Below are positions 1 to 8,962 of a stretch of DNA of 47,793 bases, one piece after another. The stretch comes from Desulfobacteraceae bacterium (GTDB taxonomy: Bacteria; Desulfobacterota; Desulfobacteria; Desulfobacterales; Desulfosalsimonadaceae), in NCBI GenBank assembly GCA_011390415.1, contig JAABSL010000281.1:1-47793 (forward strand), in the 5' to 3' direction. The notes below the pieces were generated by a model. It was given only the letters and a program-made list of their open reading frames with translations. It ran no database searches and was not told the origin of the DNA. The translations under genes and the position numbers were made by a program. The stretch's first letter is position 1. Each line of letters opens with the position of its first letter.

Positions 1-300
1 CAGATAAACATCCCGTGCCGGCACCCCCGGCGGTTTGTTTTTCGGCAATTTAAAGGAAATCTTGTATTTGGTCATAAACCCGAGATTCATCATAAATGCA
101 TCCAGGCGCTTGATTCCGTCTTTGGTAAAAATGCCCGAAAGAATCGGGGCATCCTTCATTTCATCAAAGGGGCCGCCCAGGTCGCGCAGAAAAAGCCCCA
201 CCCCGGACCCGTCATGGCCTTCGCGCATGACATCCAGAGCATTTAAGGCAACAAGCGGCGATACCGGGGTATCACTTGTAATTGCAAATAAACGGCACAT
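1..300 (-). CDS. class II glutamine amidotransferase domain, N-terminal part (glutamate synthase-like)
   Basis: The gene is cut by the left window edge; only the first 100 codons are present. The protein begins MCRLFAITSDTPVSP, so after Met removal the N-terminal Cys would be the nucleophile, as in Ntn-type class II amidotransferases. The next conserved stretch (LNALDVMREGHDGSGVGLF) resembles the amidotransferase domain of archaeal-type glutamate synthase subunits, which hydrolyse glutamine to pass ammonia to a partner synthase domain. The start is supported by AAGGAG about 10 bases upstream on the minus strand. It is transcribed divergently from the YfiR gene across a 431-base spacer carrying operator-like repeats. 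Because the rest is missing, a stand-alone amidotransferase cannot be separated from a GltB-type subunit. Confidence 0.75.
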   Translation of the reverse strand, partial: MCRLFAITSDTPVSPLVALNALDVMREGHDGSGVGLFLRDLGGPFDEMKDAPILSGIFTKDGIKRLDAFMMNLGFMTKYKISFKLPKNKPPGVPARDVYL

Positions 301-458
301 ATTATCCTGACTCCTTGTTGACGGTACAGATCCCATCCGTCATGTCTGATTTTTTAAGCATAATTAATTTTTAATGCCATTTAAGTACAAGCAATATATA
401 TGCCAATCCCTTAGAAATCACAACAATCCGAAATGCCTGTAAAATACTAAAATTCGGG

Positions 459-524
459 ATGTAACAAAATACAGATCATTACAATTTTGTAGGATTTTTT
501 CTTTAAGAACTTACAAAATTGTAA
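459..524. promoter_or_regulatory. operator-like inverted repeats in a divergent promoter region
   Basis: Two near-palindromes of the form TTACAA-NN-TTGTAA lie at 479-491 and 511-524. The first (TTACAATTTTGTA, 479-491) is the exact reverse complement of 512-524, giving 13-base perfect arms separated by 20 bases. A third related sequence, GTAACAAAATAC, is at about 461-472. The centres of the two best sites are about 32 bases apart, three helical turns, as expected for cooperative regulator binding. They sit about 180 bases upstream of the amidotransferase start and 210 bases upstream of the YfiR start. The cognate regulator is unknown. The rest of 301-731 is AT-rich with no gene visible. Confidence 0.4.
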
Positions 525-610
525 CACTGGTTGAAAAATCGCCCACCAATTTTAATATAATACTAATTCAAATGTTTATTTTCAAATTATAATCGCAGTG
601 AAATTATTAT

Positions 611-640
611 TTGATTTAAAAACAAGGTCTATTATATGAT
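611..640 (+). promoter_or_regulatory. candidate sigma-70 promoter for the YfiR-kinase operon
   Basis: TTGATT (611-616) and TATGAT (635-640) are separated by 18 bases in an AT-rich region about 90 bases upstream of the YfiR start. The -10 matches the consensus at 5 of 6 positions and the -35 at 4 of 6. In AT-rich DNA such matches arise by chance, so this is a candidate only. Confidence 0.35.
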
Positions 641-731
641 ACGATGTTTAAGATTATAACAATTATTTTACGTATGATATTGTGGAATAAAAATCACATT
701 AAAAAAACAACTTTTATCACATACCCATTCT

Positions 732-1259
732 ATGCCCCGTAATTTGTTTAAATATTTTGTTGCCGTCACCCTGCTGATGCTTTTCATCGCCGTCGGTCCG
801 CTATGGTCCCTGGAAGGAAAAGAATACCAGATCAAAGGGGCCATGATGATCAATTTTATCAAATTCGTTCAATGGCCGGAGCCATCCGATACCGCAATCA
901 CCATCGGCATTGTCGGCAAAAATAATTTCGGGAGCACGCTCGATCAGATAGACGGCAGAACCATCGGCGGAAAGCAAATTTCAATCCGGCGCATCAATAC
1001 TTTAAACGGTCTTGCCGGCTGCCAGGTTCTGTTCATCAGCGCCTCCGAATCGGATCGCTGCTATCAAATTCTCCGGGAAGTGGCCGGAGCCCCGGTATTG
1101 ACCATCGGAGAAGATGAAGATTTCCTTCGGCTGGGGGGAATTATTCGATTTTATACTGAAAAAGACCATATCCGGTTTGAAATCAATCAAAGCTCGGCCC
1201 AAAAATCCAATTTAAAACTCAGTGCCAAACTGCTGGAGGTCGCATCGGGGATCCAGTGA
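732..1259 (+). CDS. YfiR family (DUF4154) periplasmic protein
   Basis: This is a 175-residue exported protein. Residues 8-26 are a hydrophobic signal sequence. The mature part has the YfiR/DUF4154 hallmarks: YQIKGAMMINFIKFVQWP near the start, a central Rossmann-like stretch with ITIGIVGKN and CQVLFIS, and the ending KSNLKLSAKLLEVA. YfiR proteins are periplasmic regulators; in Pseudomonas the founding member represses a membrane diguanylate cyclase. Here the next gene, 15 bases downstream, is a membrane histidine kinase with an extracytoplasmic sensor domain, so this protein may modulate that kinase (inference). No clear Shine-Dalgarno precedes the ATG at 732, leaving the exact start uncertain. 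The length is typical of the family. Confidence 0.85.
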   Translation: MPRNLFKYFVAVTLLMLFIAVGPLWSLEGKEYQIKGAMMINFIKFVQWPEPSDTAITIGIVGKNNFGSTLDQIDGRTIGGKQISIRRINTLNGLAGCQVLFISASESDRCYQILREVAGAPVLTIGEDEDFLRLGGIIRFYTEKDHIRFEINQSSAQKSNLKLSAKLLEVASGIQ

Positions 1260-1274
1260 ATACAGAGATGATTC

Positions 1275-4200
1275 ATGACGTCGTTTAAACATTTTTCCAT
1301 CACCAACAAAATAAGGGTCATTGTCATGATCGTCAGCAGCTTCACGCTGCTGATGGCGTGCGGCATCCTCGGCACCCTGGAAGTAATTAACTACAGGCAT
1401 ATGCTGACCCACGAATTATCGATTCTTTCCAAAATTATCGCAGACCGGAGCACCGCTTCCCTGGCCTTTGACGATCCCCGGATTGCCCATGAAACCTTAG
1501 ATGCCCTGAAAGTAAAAGAGTCGATTGTTGCCGCCTATATATTTGATGATGCCGGTGACATTTTCGCCAGCTTTTACCGCGCCGGCGCGGATGCGGACGA
1601 ATTGCCCCGGACGCCGGCATCCGGCAAAACCGGTTTTGATACAAATTCCTTGCATGTGGTGGCACCGGTCATGCTGAAAAATGATAAAATCGGTACCGTG
1701 TTCATCCAATCCGATTTAAAGCAAATGTATGCCCTGATCTGGAAGTACATGGGATATGTCGCCATTGTCCTTTTTGTCGCCATCCTGACAGCTTTTTTTA
1801 TGCTGACCAAGCTTCACCGCTATATCTCAAGGCCCATTCTGGAACTGGCCAATGCCGCCGGTCTGACAGCAGTGAACATGGATTATACCGCACGGGTGAA
1901 AAAAAAAGGCAATGATGAAATCGGCCTGCTGGTGGATGCCTTTAATGCCATGATGGACCAGATTAAACAACGGGACCTGGAACTGAACGAATCCCGTACC
2001 CGGGCCGAAGCCTCAGCCACCCAGGCACGGGATCTGGCAGAAGAAACCCGGCAGGTGAACCTGAAGCTTCAAAACGAAATCAACGAACGCAAACGAATAT
2101 ACAATGCCCTGCGCAACAGCGAAAAAAAACTCAAAGATGCTTACAAAGAACTGGAAAAACGCGTCGAAGAACGCACGGCGGAACTCCGGGATACCAACAC
2201 GGAGCTCCGCAAGGCCATCCAGGCGGCCGATGACGCGGCAAATGCCAAAAGCGAATTTCTGGCCAACATGAGCCATGAAATCCGGACCCCGATGAACGGG
2301 GTCATCAGTGCCGCGGAACTGGCACTTTCCGAAAACGTGCCGTTAAAAGTCGAACAATACCTGAAAATCATTCATTCGTCCGGAAATGCCCTTCTCGGAA
2401 TTATCAATGATATTCTTGATTTTTCAAAAATTGATTCCGGCAGCCTGATTCTGGAAAACCAGCATTTCAGGCTGGATGTGACCCTTCAAAATGCCATTAC
2501 GATCTTTTCCAGTGTCATTGCGGAAAAAAATATTGAACTGCTGCTGGATATCCGGGCGGATACCCCCATGGATGTCATTGGCGATCCCTTAAAATATCAG
2601 CAGGTTTTAACCAACCTGCTGAGCAATGCCGTTAAATTTACAGACAACGACGGCATGATCCTGGTGGAAATCAGCAGCGAACCGATCAGCTCCCACGAAA
2701 TCCTGCTGACCTGCTCGGTATCCGATACGGGCATCGGCATGCGAAAAGACCAGCGGGACCTGCTCTTTCAGGCATTTACCCAGGGAGATACCTCAACAAC
2801 CCGTAAATTCGGCGGCACCGGTTTGGGACTATGCATCAGCCAGCAGATCATCGAATTGATGCATGGCCAGATTTTTGTGGAAAGCGAATTCAATGAAGGA
2901 TCGAGATTTACCTTCACCACGGTGATGGGACTGCCGCCGAACCAGAGGACAAACCCCTTAATTTTACCGGAAAATTTAAAAGGATTGCATGTCGTCATTG
3001 TTGATGACTGCGCCCAAAGCCGGACCATCCTTTCTTCACTCATCAAGCGCTTTGGATTTTATCCGGAAGCCATTGAATCCGGAACCGCGGCCATCAACCG
3101 GCTGAAAGAATACCGCCGGCAGAACAAATCTATTGATCTGGCGATCATTGATATGAAAATGAAAGGAATGAACGGCGTGGAAACCGCCATAAACATCCGG
3201 AAGGATTTAAGCCCGGCCATTCCCATTATATTGATGACCAATGCGTTTAATGACTTTGTATTACCGGAGACCGGCAATCCGGTGATCAACGAACTGATTG
3301 CCAAACCGATCACAGCGTCGGCCCTGTTCAATGCAATTATGGATGTATTTGAGGAAAAATCCGTGCAAAAAACCGTGCCCGTATCGGATATTGCCGCCAG
3401 GCATCGAATATTCAAGGAACTTTTAAGCGGTCTGAAAATTCTGGTGGCTGAAGACAACCGGGTCAACCAGGAACTCGCTGTGGAGGTTCTAAAATCCGTG
3501 GGCATCTTTGCAAAAATTGCCGCCGACGGCGCGGAAGCGGTCAAGGCCGTCTCAAGAGAACACTTTGACGCCGTGCTGATGGACATTCATATGCCGAACA
3601 TGAACGGCTATGACGCCACCCGAAAGATACGGCAGATAAAAGGCCGCCAGTCCCTTCCGATCATCGCAATGACCGCGTCTGTTTTAACAAATGATAAAGA
3701 GCAATGCTTAAACGCCGGAATGAATGGCTTTGTGGCCAAACCGGTCCGCCAGGAAAAATTGTTCACCGCCCTGGTCCGGCATGTGCGGCCCGAGCTTGAA
3801 TCGAGATTATCCGAGATGAATTTAAACACCAATTACTTAACCATCGCGTCCCCGGCACCTGCTGAAAACGATACCAGCGAAATCCCCCGGCCGGAATTAA
3901 ATATCCCTGAGGCGGCAAAAAATTTAAATCTGGATATGGATGTTTATAAAAAAATTCTGTTGCGATTTTTCAACAACAATATTCATACCATCGATCGTAT
4001 ACGAACCGCTGTTAACCAGAATCAATGGCACCATCTTCAGTCTCTGGCACACAGCCTGAAAGGCAGCAGCGGCAATATCGGCGCTGATCGGGTAATGATT
4101 CTGGCCGCAAAAATTGAACAGTTCTGCAGCCAGCTGAAATCAGATCCCGCTGACAAAGACAAAACTGAAATCAATTGCTTGATCAGCGATTTTGAAAAAC

Positions 4201-4487
4201 ACTTTACCCGTCTGCTGGCGTTAATTAAGGCAGACATCAATATAAAACACAGCACCCATAATCCGGAAATACCGTCTGAAACAGAAATTGCCCAGGCCGT
4301 GCCGGTGATTTATGACTTGATAAATTCGCTGAAAACCGCTGATCCGATTGCCGTTCACACGGCCCTGGATGACCTCAGACAACACAAGACGGGTATTTCT
4401 ATGTTATCCGTTGAAAACAAAATCAATGAATATGACTACGAAGAAGCAATCGACGCATTAACCCGCTACATCCGCCAATGGACTTAA
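1275..4487 (+). CDS. hybrid sensor histidine kinase: CHASE8-like, HAMP, HisKA, HATPase, REC, REC, Hpt
   Basis: This 1070-residue membrane kinase has two TM segments (about 12-36 and 158-182) flanking a periplasmic domain resembling CHASE8 (RSTASLAFDDP motif). HAMP (about 183-236), a coiled coil and HisKA follow, with phospho-acceptor His334 in [12 protein letters not shown]. The HATPase domain (about 430-555) carries DTGIGM and GGTGLGL. Two receiver domains follow: REC1 with Asp626 in IIDMKMKGMNG and REC2 with Asp770 in LMDIHMPNMNG. A C-terminal Hpt domain has His926 in AHSLKGSSG. This is a BarA/ArcB-style multistep phosphorelay in one chain. It lies between the YfiR gene and a REC-HD-GYP gene (21-base gap), so its likely output is that cyclic-di-GMP phosphodiesterase (context inference). 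Confidence 0.93.
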   Translation: MTSFKHFSITNKIRVIVMIVSSFTLLMACGILGTLEVINYRHMLTHELSILSKIIADRSTASLAFDDPRIAHETLDALKVKESIVAAYIFDDAGDIFASFYRAGADADELPRTPASGKTGFDTNSLHVVAPVMLKNDKIGTVFIQSDLKQMYALIWKYMGYVAIVLFVAILTAFFMLTKLHRYISRPILELANAAGLTAVNMDYTARVKKKGNDEIGLLVDAFNAMMDQIKQRDLELNESRTRAEASATQARDLAEETRQVNLKLQNEINERKRIYNALRNSEKKLKDAYKELEKRVEERTAELRDTNTELRKAIQAADDAANAKSEFLANMSHEIRTPMNGVISAAELALSENVPLKVEQYLKIIHSSGNALLGIINDILDFSKIDSGSLILENQHFRLDVTLQNAITIFSSVIAEKNIELLLDIRADTPMDVIGDPLKYQQVLTNLLSNAVKFTDNDGMILVEISSEPISSHEILLTCSVSDTGIGMRKDQRDLLFQAFTQGDTSTTRKFGGTGLGLCISQQIIELMHGQIFVESEFNEGSRFTFTTVMGLPPNQRTNPLILPENLKGLHVVIVDDCAQSRTILSSLIKRFGFYPEAIESGTAAINRLKEYRRQNKSIDLAIIDMKMKGMNGVETAINIRKDLSPAIPIILMTNAFNDFVLPETGNPVINELIAKPITASALFNAIMDVFEEKSVQKTVPVSDIAARHRIFKELLSGLKILVAEDNRVNQELAVEVLKSVGIFAKIAADGAEAVKAVSREHFDAVLMDIHMPNMNGYDATRKIRQIKGRQSLPIIAMTASVLTNDKEQCLNAGMNGFVAKPVRQEKLFTALVRHVRPELESRLSEMNLNTNYLTIASPAPAENDTSEIPRPELNIPEAAKNLNLDMDVYKKILLRFFNNNIHTIDRIRTAVNQNQWHHLQSLAHSLKGSSGNIGADRVMILAAKIEQFCSQLKSDPADKDKTEINCLISDFEKHFTRLLALIKADINIKHSTHNPEIPSETEIAQAVPVIYDLINSLKTADPIAVHTALDDLRQHKTGISMLSVENKINEYDYEEAIDALTRYIRQWT

Positions 4488-4508
4488 GGCCCCGGGAGAT
4501 ATCATTTT

Positions 4509-5621
4509 ATGACTGAAAACCAGCCCCTGATTCTAATCGTTGACGACAATTCCATCAATATCGATTTATTGCTGAATATATTAAAAGGAGAATATCGTTT
4601 CGGTATTGCCAAAAACGGGGCAAAAGCGCTGGCCTATCTTGACCGGAATAAACCCGATCTGGTTCTGCTGGATGTGATGATGCCCGAGATTGACGGCTTT
4701 GAGGTGTGCACAAAAATCAAGGCGGATCCGCTGCACAAAGATGTTGAAGTCATTTTTATCACCGCCTTAAGCGATGCCAAATATATTGCCAAAGGATTTG
4801 AAATCGGGGCCGTGGATTATATCACCAAACCGTTTAAATCCGCGGAGGTCAAGGCACGTGTGCAAACCCACATGAGCCTGAAAAAAATGAAGCAGGCCTT
4901 AAACGATCAGAATATTATTCTTGAAGACCAGGTGCAAAACAAAACCACGGAACTGCAGGAAATGTTTAACGCCACGGTGGGGGGCATGGCGCTCATGGCG
5001 GAAAGCCGGGATCCCTACACCGCGGGTCACCAGCACCGGGTGGCGCAATATGCTTCGGATATTGCAAGAAACATGAAGCTGCCCGACGATCAGGTCGAAG
5101 CCATCCGGATTTCAGGGCTTTTACATGATATCGGCAAAATCCGGACCCCGGTATCTCTTTTAAACCGCCCGGGCAAATTGTTTACAGCCGAGTGGGAGCT
5201 GATCAAAACACATCCGGTGGTGGGCTACAAAATTTTAAAACAGATCCCCTTTCCCTGGCCCATCGCAGAAATTGTTTACCAGCACCATGAGCGGATTAAC
5301 GGTACCGGATATCCCCGGGGGCTGAAAGGTGATGAGATTCTGCTGGAAGCCAGAATCCTGGCTGTTGCCGACGTCATCGAGGCCATCAGCTCGCATCGCC
5401 CCTACCGGCCGGCCCTTCCCATTGAATCGGCGTTAGACGAAGTAAAAAGCCAGAAAGGAAAATTATTCGATGAAATGGTGGTGGATTCTTTTTTAAGTGC
5501 GTCAGGCCGCATCACCCCCAAAATGCCCGCGGACGCGGAACCGGTCAGAATAGAACCGGCGGAAGAAACCGAAATGTCTCCGGCAGAACACTCCATACGC
5601 CGCATACATGCCCGTAATTAA
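4509..5621 (+). CDS. response regulator with HD-GYP domain (RpfG-like cyclic-di-GMP phosphodiesterase)
   Basis: Residues 6-120 form a receiver domain with Asp55 in LVLLDVMMPEIDG and the conserved Lys in YITKPF. A short coiled coil (122-155) leads into an HD-GYP domain (about 155-345). Metal ligands are visible in AGHQHRV, LLHDIGK (His206-Asp207), THPVVG and QHHERINGTGYP (GYP at 267-269). The motifs are intact, so activity against cyclic-di-GMP is expected from the family. GGGAG lies 5-10 bases upstream of the ATG. The gene is third in the YfiR-kinase operon and is probably phosphorylated by that kinase's Hpt domain. Its stop overlaps the stop of the convergent cysteine desulfurase gene: the two TAA codons share bases at 5618-5621. 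Confidence 0.93.
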   Translation: MTENQPLILIVDDNSINIDLLLNILKGEYRFGIAKNGAKALAYLDRNKPDLVLLDVMMPEIDGFEVCTKIKADPLHKDVEVIFITALSDAKYIAKGFEIGAVDYITKPFKSAEVKARVQTHMSLKKMKQALNDQNIILEDQVQNKTTELQEMFNATVGGMALMAESRDPYTAGHQHRVAQYASDIARNMKLPDDQVEAIRISGLLHDIGKIRTPVSLLNRPGKLFTAEWELIKTHPVVGYKILKQIPFPWPIAEIVYQHHERINGTGYPRGLKGDEILLEARILAVADVIEAISSHRPYRPALPIESALDEVKSQKGKLFDEMVVDSFLSASGRITPKMPADAEPVRIEPAEETEMSPAEHSIRRIHARN

Positions 5622-6796
5622 GTCCTGAGCGGCGGCAGGGACTTTAGCTGTCGGCCACCCGATTGATTGACGGCCGCGGCCACCACTTCAGCCGCCCGGT
5701 CAATTTCCGCTGTTGTGGTCATTTTCCCCACGCTGAACCGAATCGTGCCCCTGGCCCAGTCGTTTGGAACTTTCATGGCCGTGAGCACGTGAGAGATTTC
5801 CACCGTATCCGAATGACAGGCCGCCCCCGCGGAAGCCGCAACGTCCAGACCGATTTCTTCCAAAATCCGGTTGGCTTCACGCCCGTAAAACGAAAGATTG
5901 ACGGTATTGGGCAACCGGCGGGTGGGGTGCCCGTTTAACCGCACCGGTTCAATTTCTGCCGCGAGTTTGTCATGCAGCCGGTTTCTGAGAAATTCCATGT
6001 GAGTCATATTTTTTGCAAGATCCCGGCCCGCGATTTCACAGGCCTTGCCCAGACCGACAATTTCAAGGACATTTTCCGTGCCCGCCCGCCGGCCGCTCTC
6101 CTGGCCCGCACCGTGGCAGAAAGGTTCCAGTTTCAACGGCTTTTTAATATACAATGCGCCGATGCCTTTGGGCGCATACACCTTGTGCCCGGCCACCGTC
6201 AGCAGGTGGACATTTAAATCCCGCACATCCGTGGGGATTTTTCCCACAGACTGGGCCGCATCCGTGTGCATGATAATGCCGTTTGATTTTGCCATTGCCA
6301 GGGCCCCGATTTCCGCGACGGGCTGAATGCTTCCGGTTTCGTTGTTGGCGTGCATAATGGATATCAAAATGGTTTCCGGACAGAGGGCGGCCGCAACATC
6401 CGCAACCCGGACAATGCCGGTTTCGTCCACCGGCAGATAGGTTACGCGATACCCGTCGGTTTCCAAAAACCGGCAGACGTCCAGCACGGCCGGGTGCTCG
6501 ATTTCTGATGTAATGATGTGGTTTCCCTGTGCTTTTTTCAGGCGGGCCACGCTTTTAATGGCATGGTTGTTGGATTCGGTGCCGCCGCTGGTAAACAGGA
6601 TTTCAGACGGATCGCAATGTAAGGCAGAAGCCACACCGGCCCGTGCCGTTTCAACCGCCCGGCGCGGGGCAATGCCGTACCAGTGTGAAGAAGACGGATT
6701 GCCGAACCCGGTTTCAAAAAACGGCCGCATGGCCGCAATCACTTCCGGGTCATGGGGAGTGGTGCCGTTGTAATCCAGGTAAATCGGGGCTTTCAT
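5618..6796 (-). CDS. cysteine desulfurase, NifS/IscS family
   Basis: This 392-residue PLP-dependent class V aminotransferase-fold enzyme removes sulfur from cysteine for Fe-S cluster or thio-cofactor assembly. The N-terminus IYLDYNGTTPHDP, SGGTESNNHAI, HANNETGSIQP and TVAGHKVYAPKGIGALY (PLP-binding Lys205) are diagnostic. The sulfur-accepting Cys is Cys327 in AGAACHSD, where most NifS-like enzymes have SGSACTS. Length is normal. No iscU or nifU scaffold is adjacent. It ends a minus-strand run of metabolic genes and follows the SpoIIM-family gene by 15 bases. The gene could equally be named nifS or iscS-like, so no symbol is given. Confidence 0.92.
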   Translation of the reverse strand: MKAPIYLDYNGTTPHDPEVIAAMRPFFETGFGNPSSSHWYGIAPRRAVETARAGVASALHCDPSEILFTSGGTESNNHAIKSVARLKKAQGNHIITSEIEHPAVLDVCRFLETDGYRVTYLPVDETGIVRVADVAAALCPETILISIMHANNETGSIQPVAEIGALAMAKSNGIIMHTDAAQSVGKIPTDVRDLNVHLLTVAGHKVYAPKGIGALYIKKPLKLEPFCHGAGQESGRRAGTENVLEIVGLGKACEIAGRDLAKNMTHMEFLRNRLHDKLAAEIEPVRLNGHPTRRLPNTVNLSFYGREANRILEEIGLDVAASAGAACHSDTVEISHVLTAMKVPNDWARGTIRFSVGKMTTTAEIDRAAEVVAAAVNQSGGRQLKSLPPLRT

Positions 6797-6811
6797 AGGG
6801 TTGCCTTGTCT

Positions 6812-7597
6812 TTATGAGTTAAACATAAACGCCATCACCTTTCCGGTGACATGCGCCTCGATGAGCCCTGCGACCAGCAGGCATAGAATAACGAACAGCG
6901 CAACCGTCCGGATGGGCATCGCCTGTCTGTGTGCTGCGATGTTTTGAAACATTGATTTTAAATCAATATCGCCGGCACCGGCCGATCTTTTGACCAGCAG
7001 ATGGCCGGAAAGCGTTACGGCCCCGGCAAGGGAAAAGGCCGGAATTTCGATAATACCGTGGGGTACCAGGGACATGATACCCATCCGGTAAGAGCCGAAC
7101 AGGTGGGTGGCTGACGCGACAATAAACCCGCATTCAACACCGAGCAAAATAATGCCGAGCAGGGGGACCATCAGCCAGACGTACACCCGCCGGACCGGTT
7201 CTGCCGCTATTTTGGAACATCCGGGCAGAAACCGCAACGCCTTCATGCGCGCGGTTCCCACCAGCGCTTTTCTCAGCCGGCGCGGAAATTGCGTGATATG
7301 CCCCGGATTGATCAGCGATGCGGTATAAATAAAGGAAATGGTGGCCAGCGCCCCCAAAGAATTCCAGACAAACAGGAGGAGGGCCGGATCAATGCCGAGG
7401 GCCATGCCTTTTTCAAAGAGGGCTCCGGCCGCCGCCAGGCGTTTGGTGGTGATTTCAAAAACTTTTTGCGGATCCAGGGATATCCATTCGATTAAAATAT
7501 AGCCGGCAGCCAGGCTTATTACAAATGACACCACATAGGCCCGGATTAATCTTATCCAGGCCTGGAACATCAGTGTTTGGGTTTCTTTGGCGATCAT
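6812..7597 (-). CDS. SpoIIM family (DUF95) integral membrane protein
   Basis: This 261-residue protein has about five or six hydrophobic segments. The signature is LVPHGIIEIPAFSLAG (about residues 180-195), the conserved core of the stage II sporulation protein M/DUF95 family. In Firmicutes SpoIIM is part of the septal peptidoglycan-remodelling complex, but homologues are widespread in non-sporulating bacteria and their role there is unknown. No spoIID or spoIIP homologue is visible, so a sporulation role is not implied. It lies between the VOC gene and the cysteine desulfurase gene with short gaps, suggesting cotranscription. The Shine-Dalgarno is weak. Confidence 0.8.
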   Translation of the reverse strand: MIAKETQTLMFQAWIRLIRAYVVSFVISLAAGYILIEWISLDPQKVFEITTKRLAAAGALFEKGMALGIDPALLLFVWNSLGALATISFIYTASLINPGHITQFPRRLRKALVGTARMKALRFLPGCSKIAAEPVRRVYVWLMVPLLGIILLGVECGFIVASATHLFGSYRMGIMSLVPHGIIEIPAFSLAGAVTLSGHLLVKRSAGAGDIDLKSMFQNIAAHRQAMPIRTVALFVILCLLVAGLIEAHVTGKVMAFMFNS

Positions 7598-7643
7598 CAG
7601 AAAAAACAGTCTCGCTTATTGAGCATTTTTCGGTGAGGCATCG

Positions 7644-8045
7644 CTACTCGTAAAAATTTTCTTTGCGCTGGGCCAGCTGGATAAAATTGCCCCAGGGGTC
7701 TTTGACAATCAGGACTTTTGCATCCGGATCAGCGGTTGCGCAATCGGTGACAAATTCTGCGCCCATTTCCAGAAGCTGCTTTTTATCCGTCTCGATGTCG
7801 ATAGTTTTAAACGCCACATGAAGCTGCAACGGGTGAGAGAGGACGTCTTCTATGGGCGCCAGGGTGCGGTCGGTGATCAGTTCAAATACCAGCCCGGTTT
7901 GACTGCACTGAATAAACGCCACGTGACCGTTTTCCGTATCAGCTGATTTTAAAACGGTAAATCCCAGGGCGGTTTGATACCAGCGGGCCATGGCCTTGCT
8001 GTCTTTGACCACAAAACCGATATGTTCGATACTGTTTCCTGTCAT
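7644..8045 (-). CDS. VOC family protein (glyoxalase/bleomycin-resistance fold)
   Basis: A single-domain protein of 133 residues beginning SIEHIGFVVKDSKAMARWYQ and ending VKDPWGNFIQLAQR, which are the typical first-strand and last-strand motifs of vicinal oxygen chelate enzymes. Candidate metal ligands are His9 near the start, a His in LQLHVAFK in the middle, and acidic residues near the end. Substrate cannot be read from the sequence; methylmalonyl-CoA epimerase-like, glyoxalase-like and antibiotic-binding members share this pattern. AAAGGA precedes the start. It sits in the same minus-strand run as the dimetal hydrolase-like and SpoIIM genes. Confidence 0.8.
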   Translation of the reverse strand: MTGNSIEHIGFVVKDSKAMARWYQTALGFTVLKSADTENGHVAFIQCSQTGLVFELITDRTLAPIEDVLSHPLQLHVAFKTIDIETDKKQLLEMGAEFVTDCATADPDAKVLIVKDPWGNFIQLAQRKENFYE

Positions 8046-8075
8046 TTAAAAATTCCTTTTCCGAAACCGAAACTT

Positions 8076-8924
8076 TCAGGAAGTGATGGGTGAAATGCGC
8101 TGTTTGTGCAGATGGTAAACTTCAACGTCTTTTTCATTCCAGGGCTGAAAATCTTTTTTCACATATTTAAACGCACCCCTGGTGAGGATGGGCAATGATT
8201 GCAGGAGAAACTTTACGTACGGTCCCCAGTTTTTGCGTTTGAGCAAAATACCGTCTTGCAGAAGAAAATAAAGCTGCATGCCGTAGACGGAGATCAGGGT
8301 GGCCGGCATCCAGAGGAACAGCAGGGCCGGGGTGAGCAGCCAGGTCCGCTTTTCCAGCGCGGCAAACACATCAAAACAGACGGCCTGGTGTTCCAGTTCT
8401 TCCAGGGCGTGCCAGTCGGTGAACGCAACAGCGGAATTGGATGCGGCGTCGCCCGGGCCGCCGGTCCAGAATGTTTTGTTTAAAATAAAATCCCGGCTGA
8501 TGGCGGACGTAAAATGTTCAAACGCCGCCGGCATGGCCAGCTCCCAGGCCGGCGGGGAAATTTTGCGCAAACGGCCGACAAAAAATTTCTGGAATTTTTC
8601 AAACAGCCGGATGGCCGGATACCCGCATTTTTTCAGCATCTCATTGCATCGCAAATGCATGAGCGTGTGCCGGCCTTCCTGCCGGATCAGGGCATCCATG
8701 TCCTTTGCCAGCTTCGGGTCAGAGATTTGATCCGCGTATTTTCGGACAATATCGATCACCGTGCGTTCCGAATGGGGCACCACAATGGACAGCGCATTCA
8801 TAAAATGCGAGGTAAAGGGGTCCTGCAGCCAGTATTTGCCAACATTTGAAAAATCAAATTCCGGCCGACGGGGTTCGATGACAACCGCTGCCGGGGTGGA
8901 GCTGTGGGTTGTTTTTCCTTGCAT
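8076..8924 (-). CDS. predicted metal-dependent hydrolase (PF10118-like)
   Basis: The protein is about 282 residues from the ATG at 8924, preferred over an in-frame TTG at 8942 because GAGG stands about 9 bases upstream of the ATG. It is largely helical with spaced acidic/His motifs: PHSERTVID, RQEGRHTLMH, FEHFTSAISRDF and WHALEELEHQAV. This E...H/E..H pattern is what makes PF10118/COG3687 proteins predicted dimetal, ferritin-like enzymes. No activity has been firmly assigned as far as I know. A hydrophobic stretch (WLLTPALLFLWMPATLI) in the C-terminal third may contact the membrane. It follows the thymidylate synthase homologue by about 40 bases. Confidence 0.75.
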   Translation of the reverse strand: MQGKTTHSSTPAAVVIEPRRPEFDFSNVGKYWLQDPFTSHFMNALSIVVPHSERTVIDIVRKYADQISDPKLAKDMDALIRQEGRHTLMHLRCNEMLKKCGYPAIRLFEKFQKFFVGRLRKISPPAWELAMPAAFEHFTSAISRDFILNKTFWTGGPGDAASNSAVAFTDWHALEELEHQAVCFDVFAALEKRTWLLTPALLFLWMPATLISVYGMQLYFLLQDGILLKRKNWGPYVKFLLQSLPILTRGAFKYVKKDFQPWNEKDVEVYHLHKQRISPITS

Positions 8925-8962
8925 CTGCGGCAACCTCGACAATCGCTCAACTTAGGTTTGAA

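Noticed and set aside
6812-7597. SpoIIM-family gene as evidence of sporulation
   Set aside because: The family is common in non-sporulating bacteria and no other sporulation genes are present.
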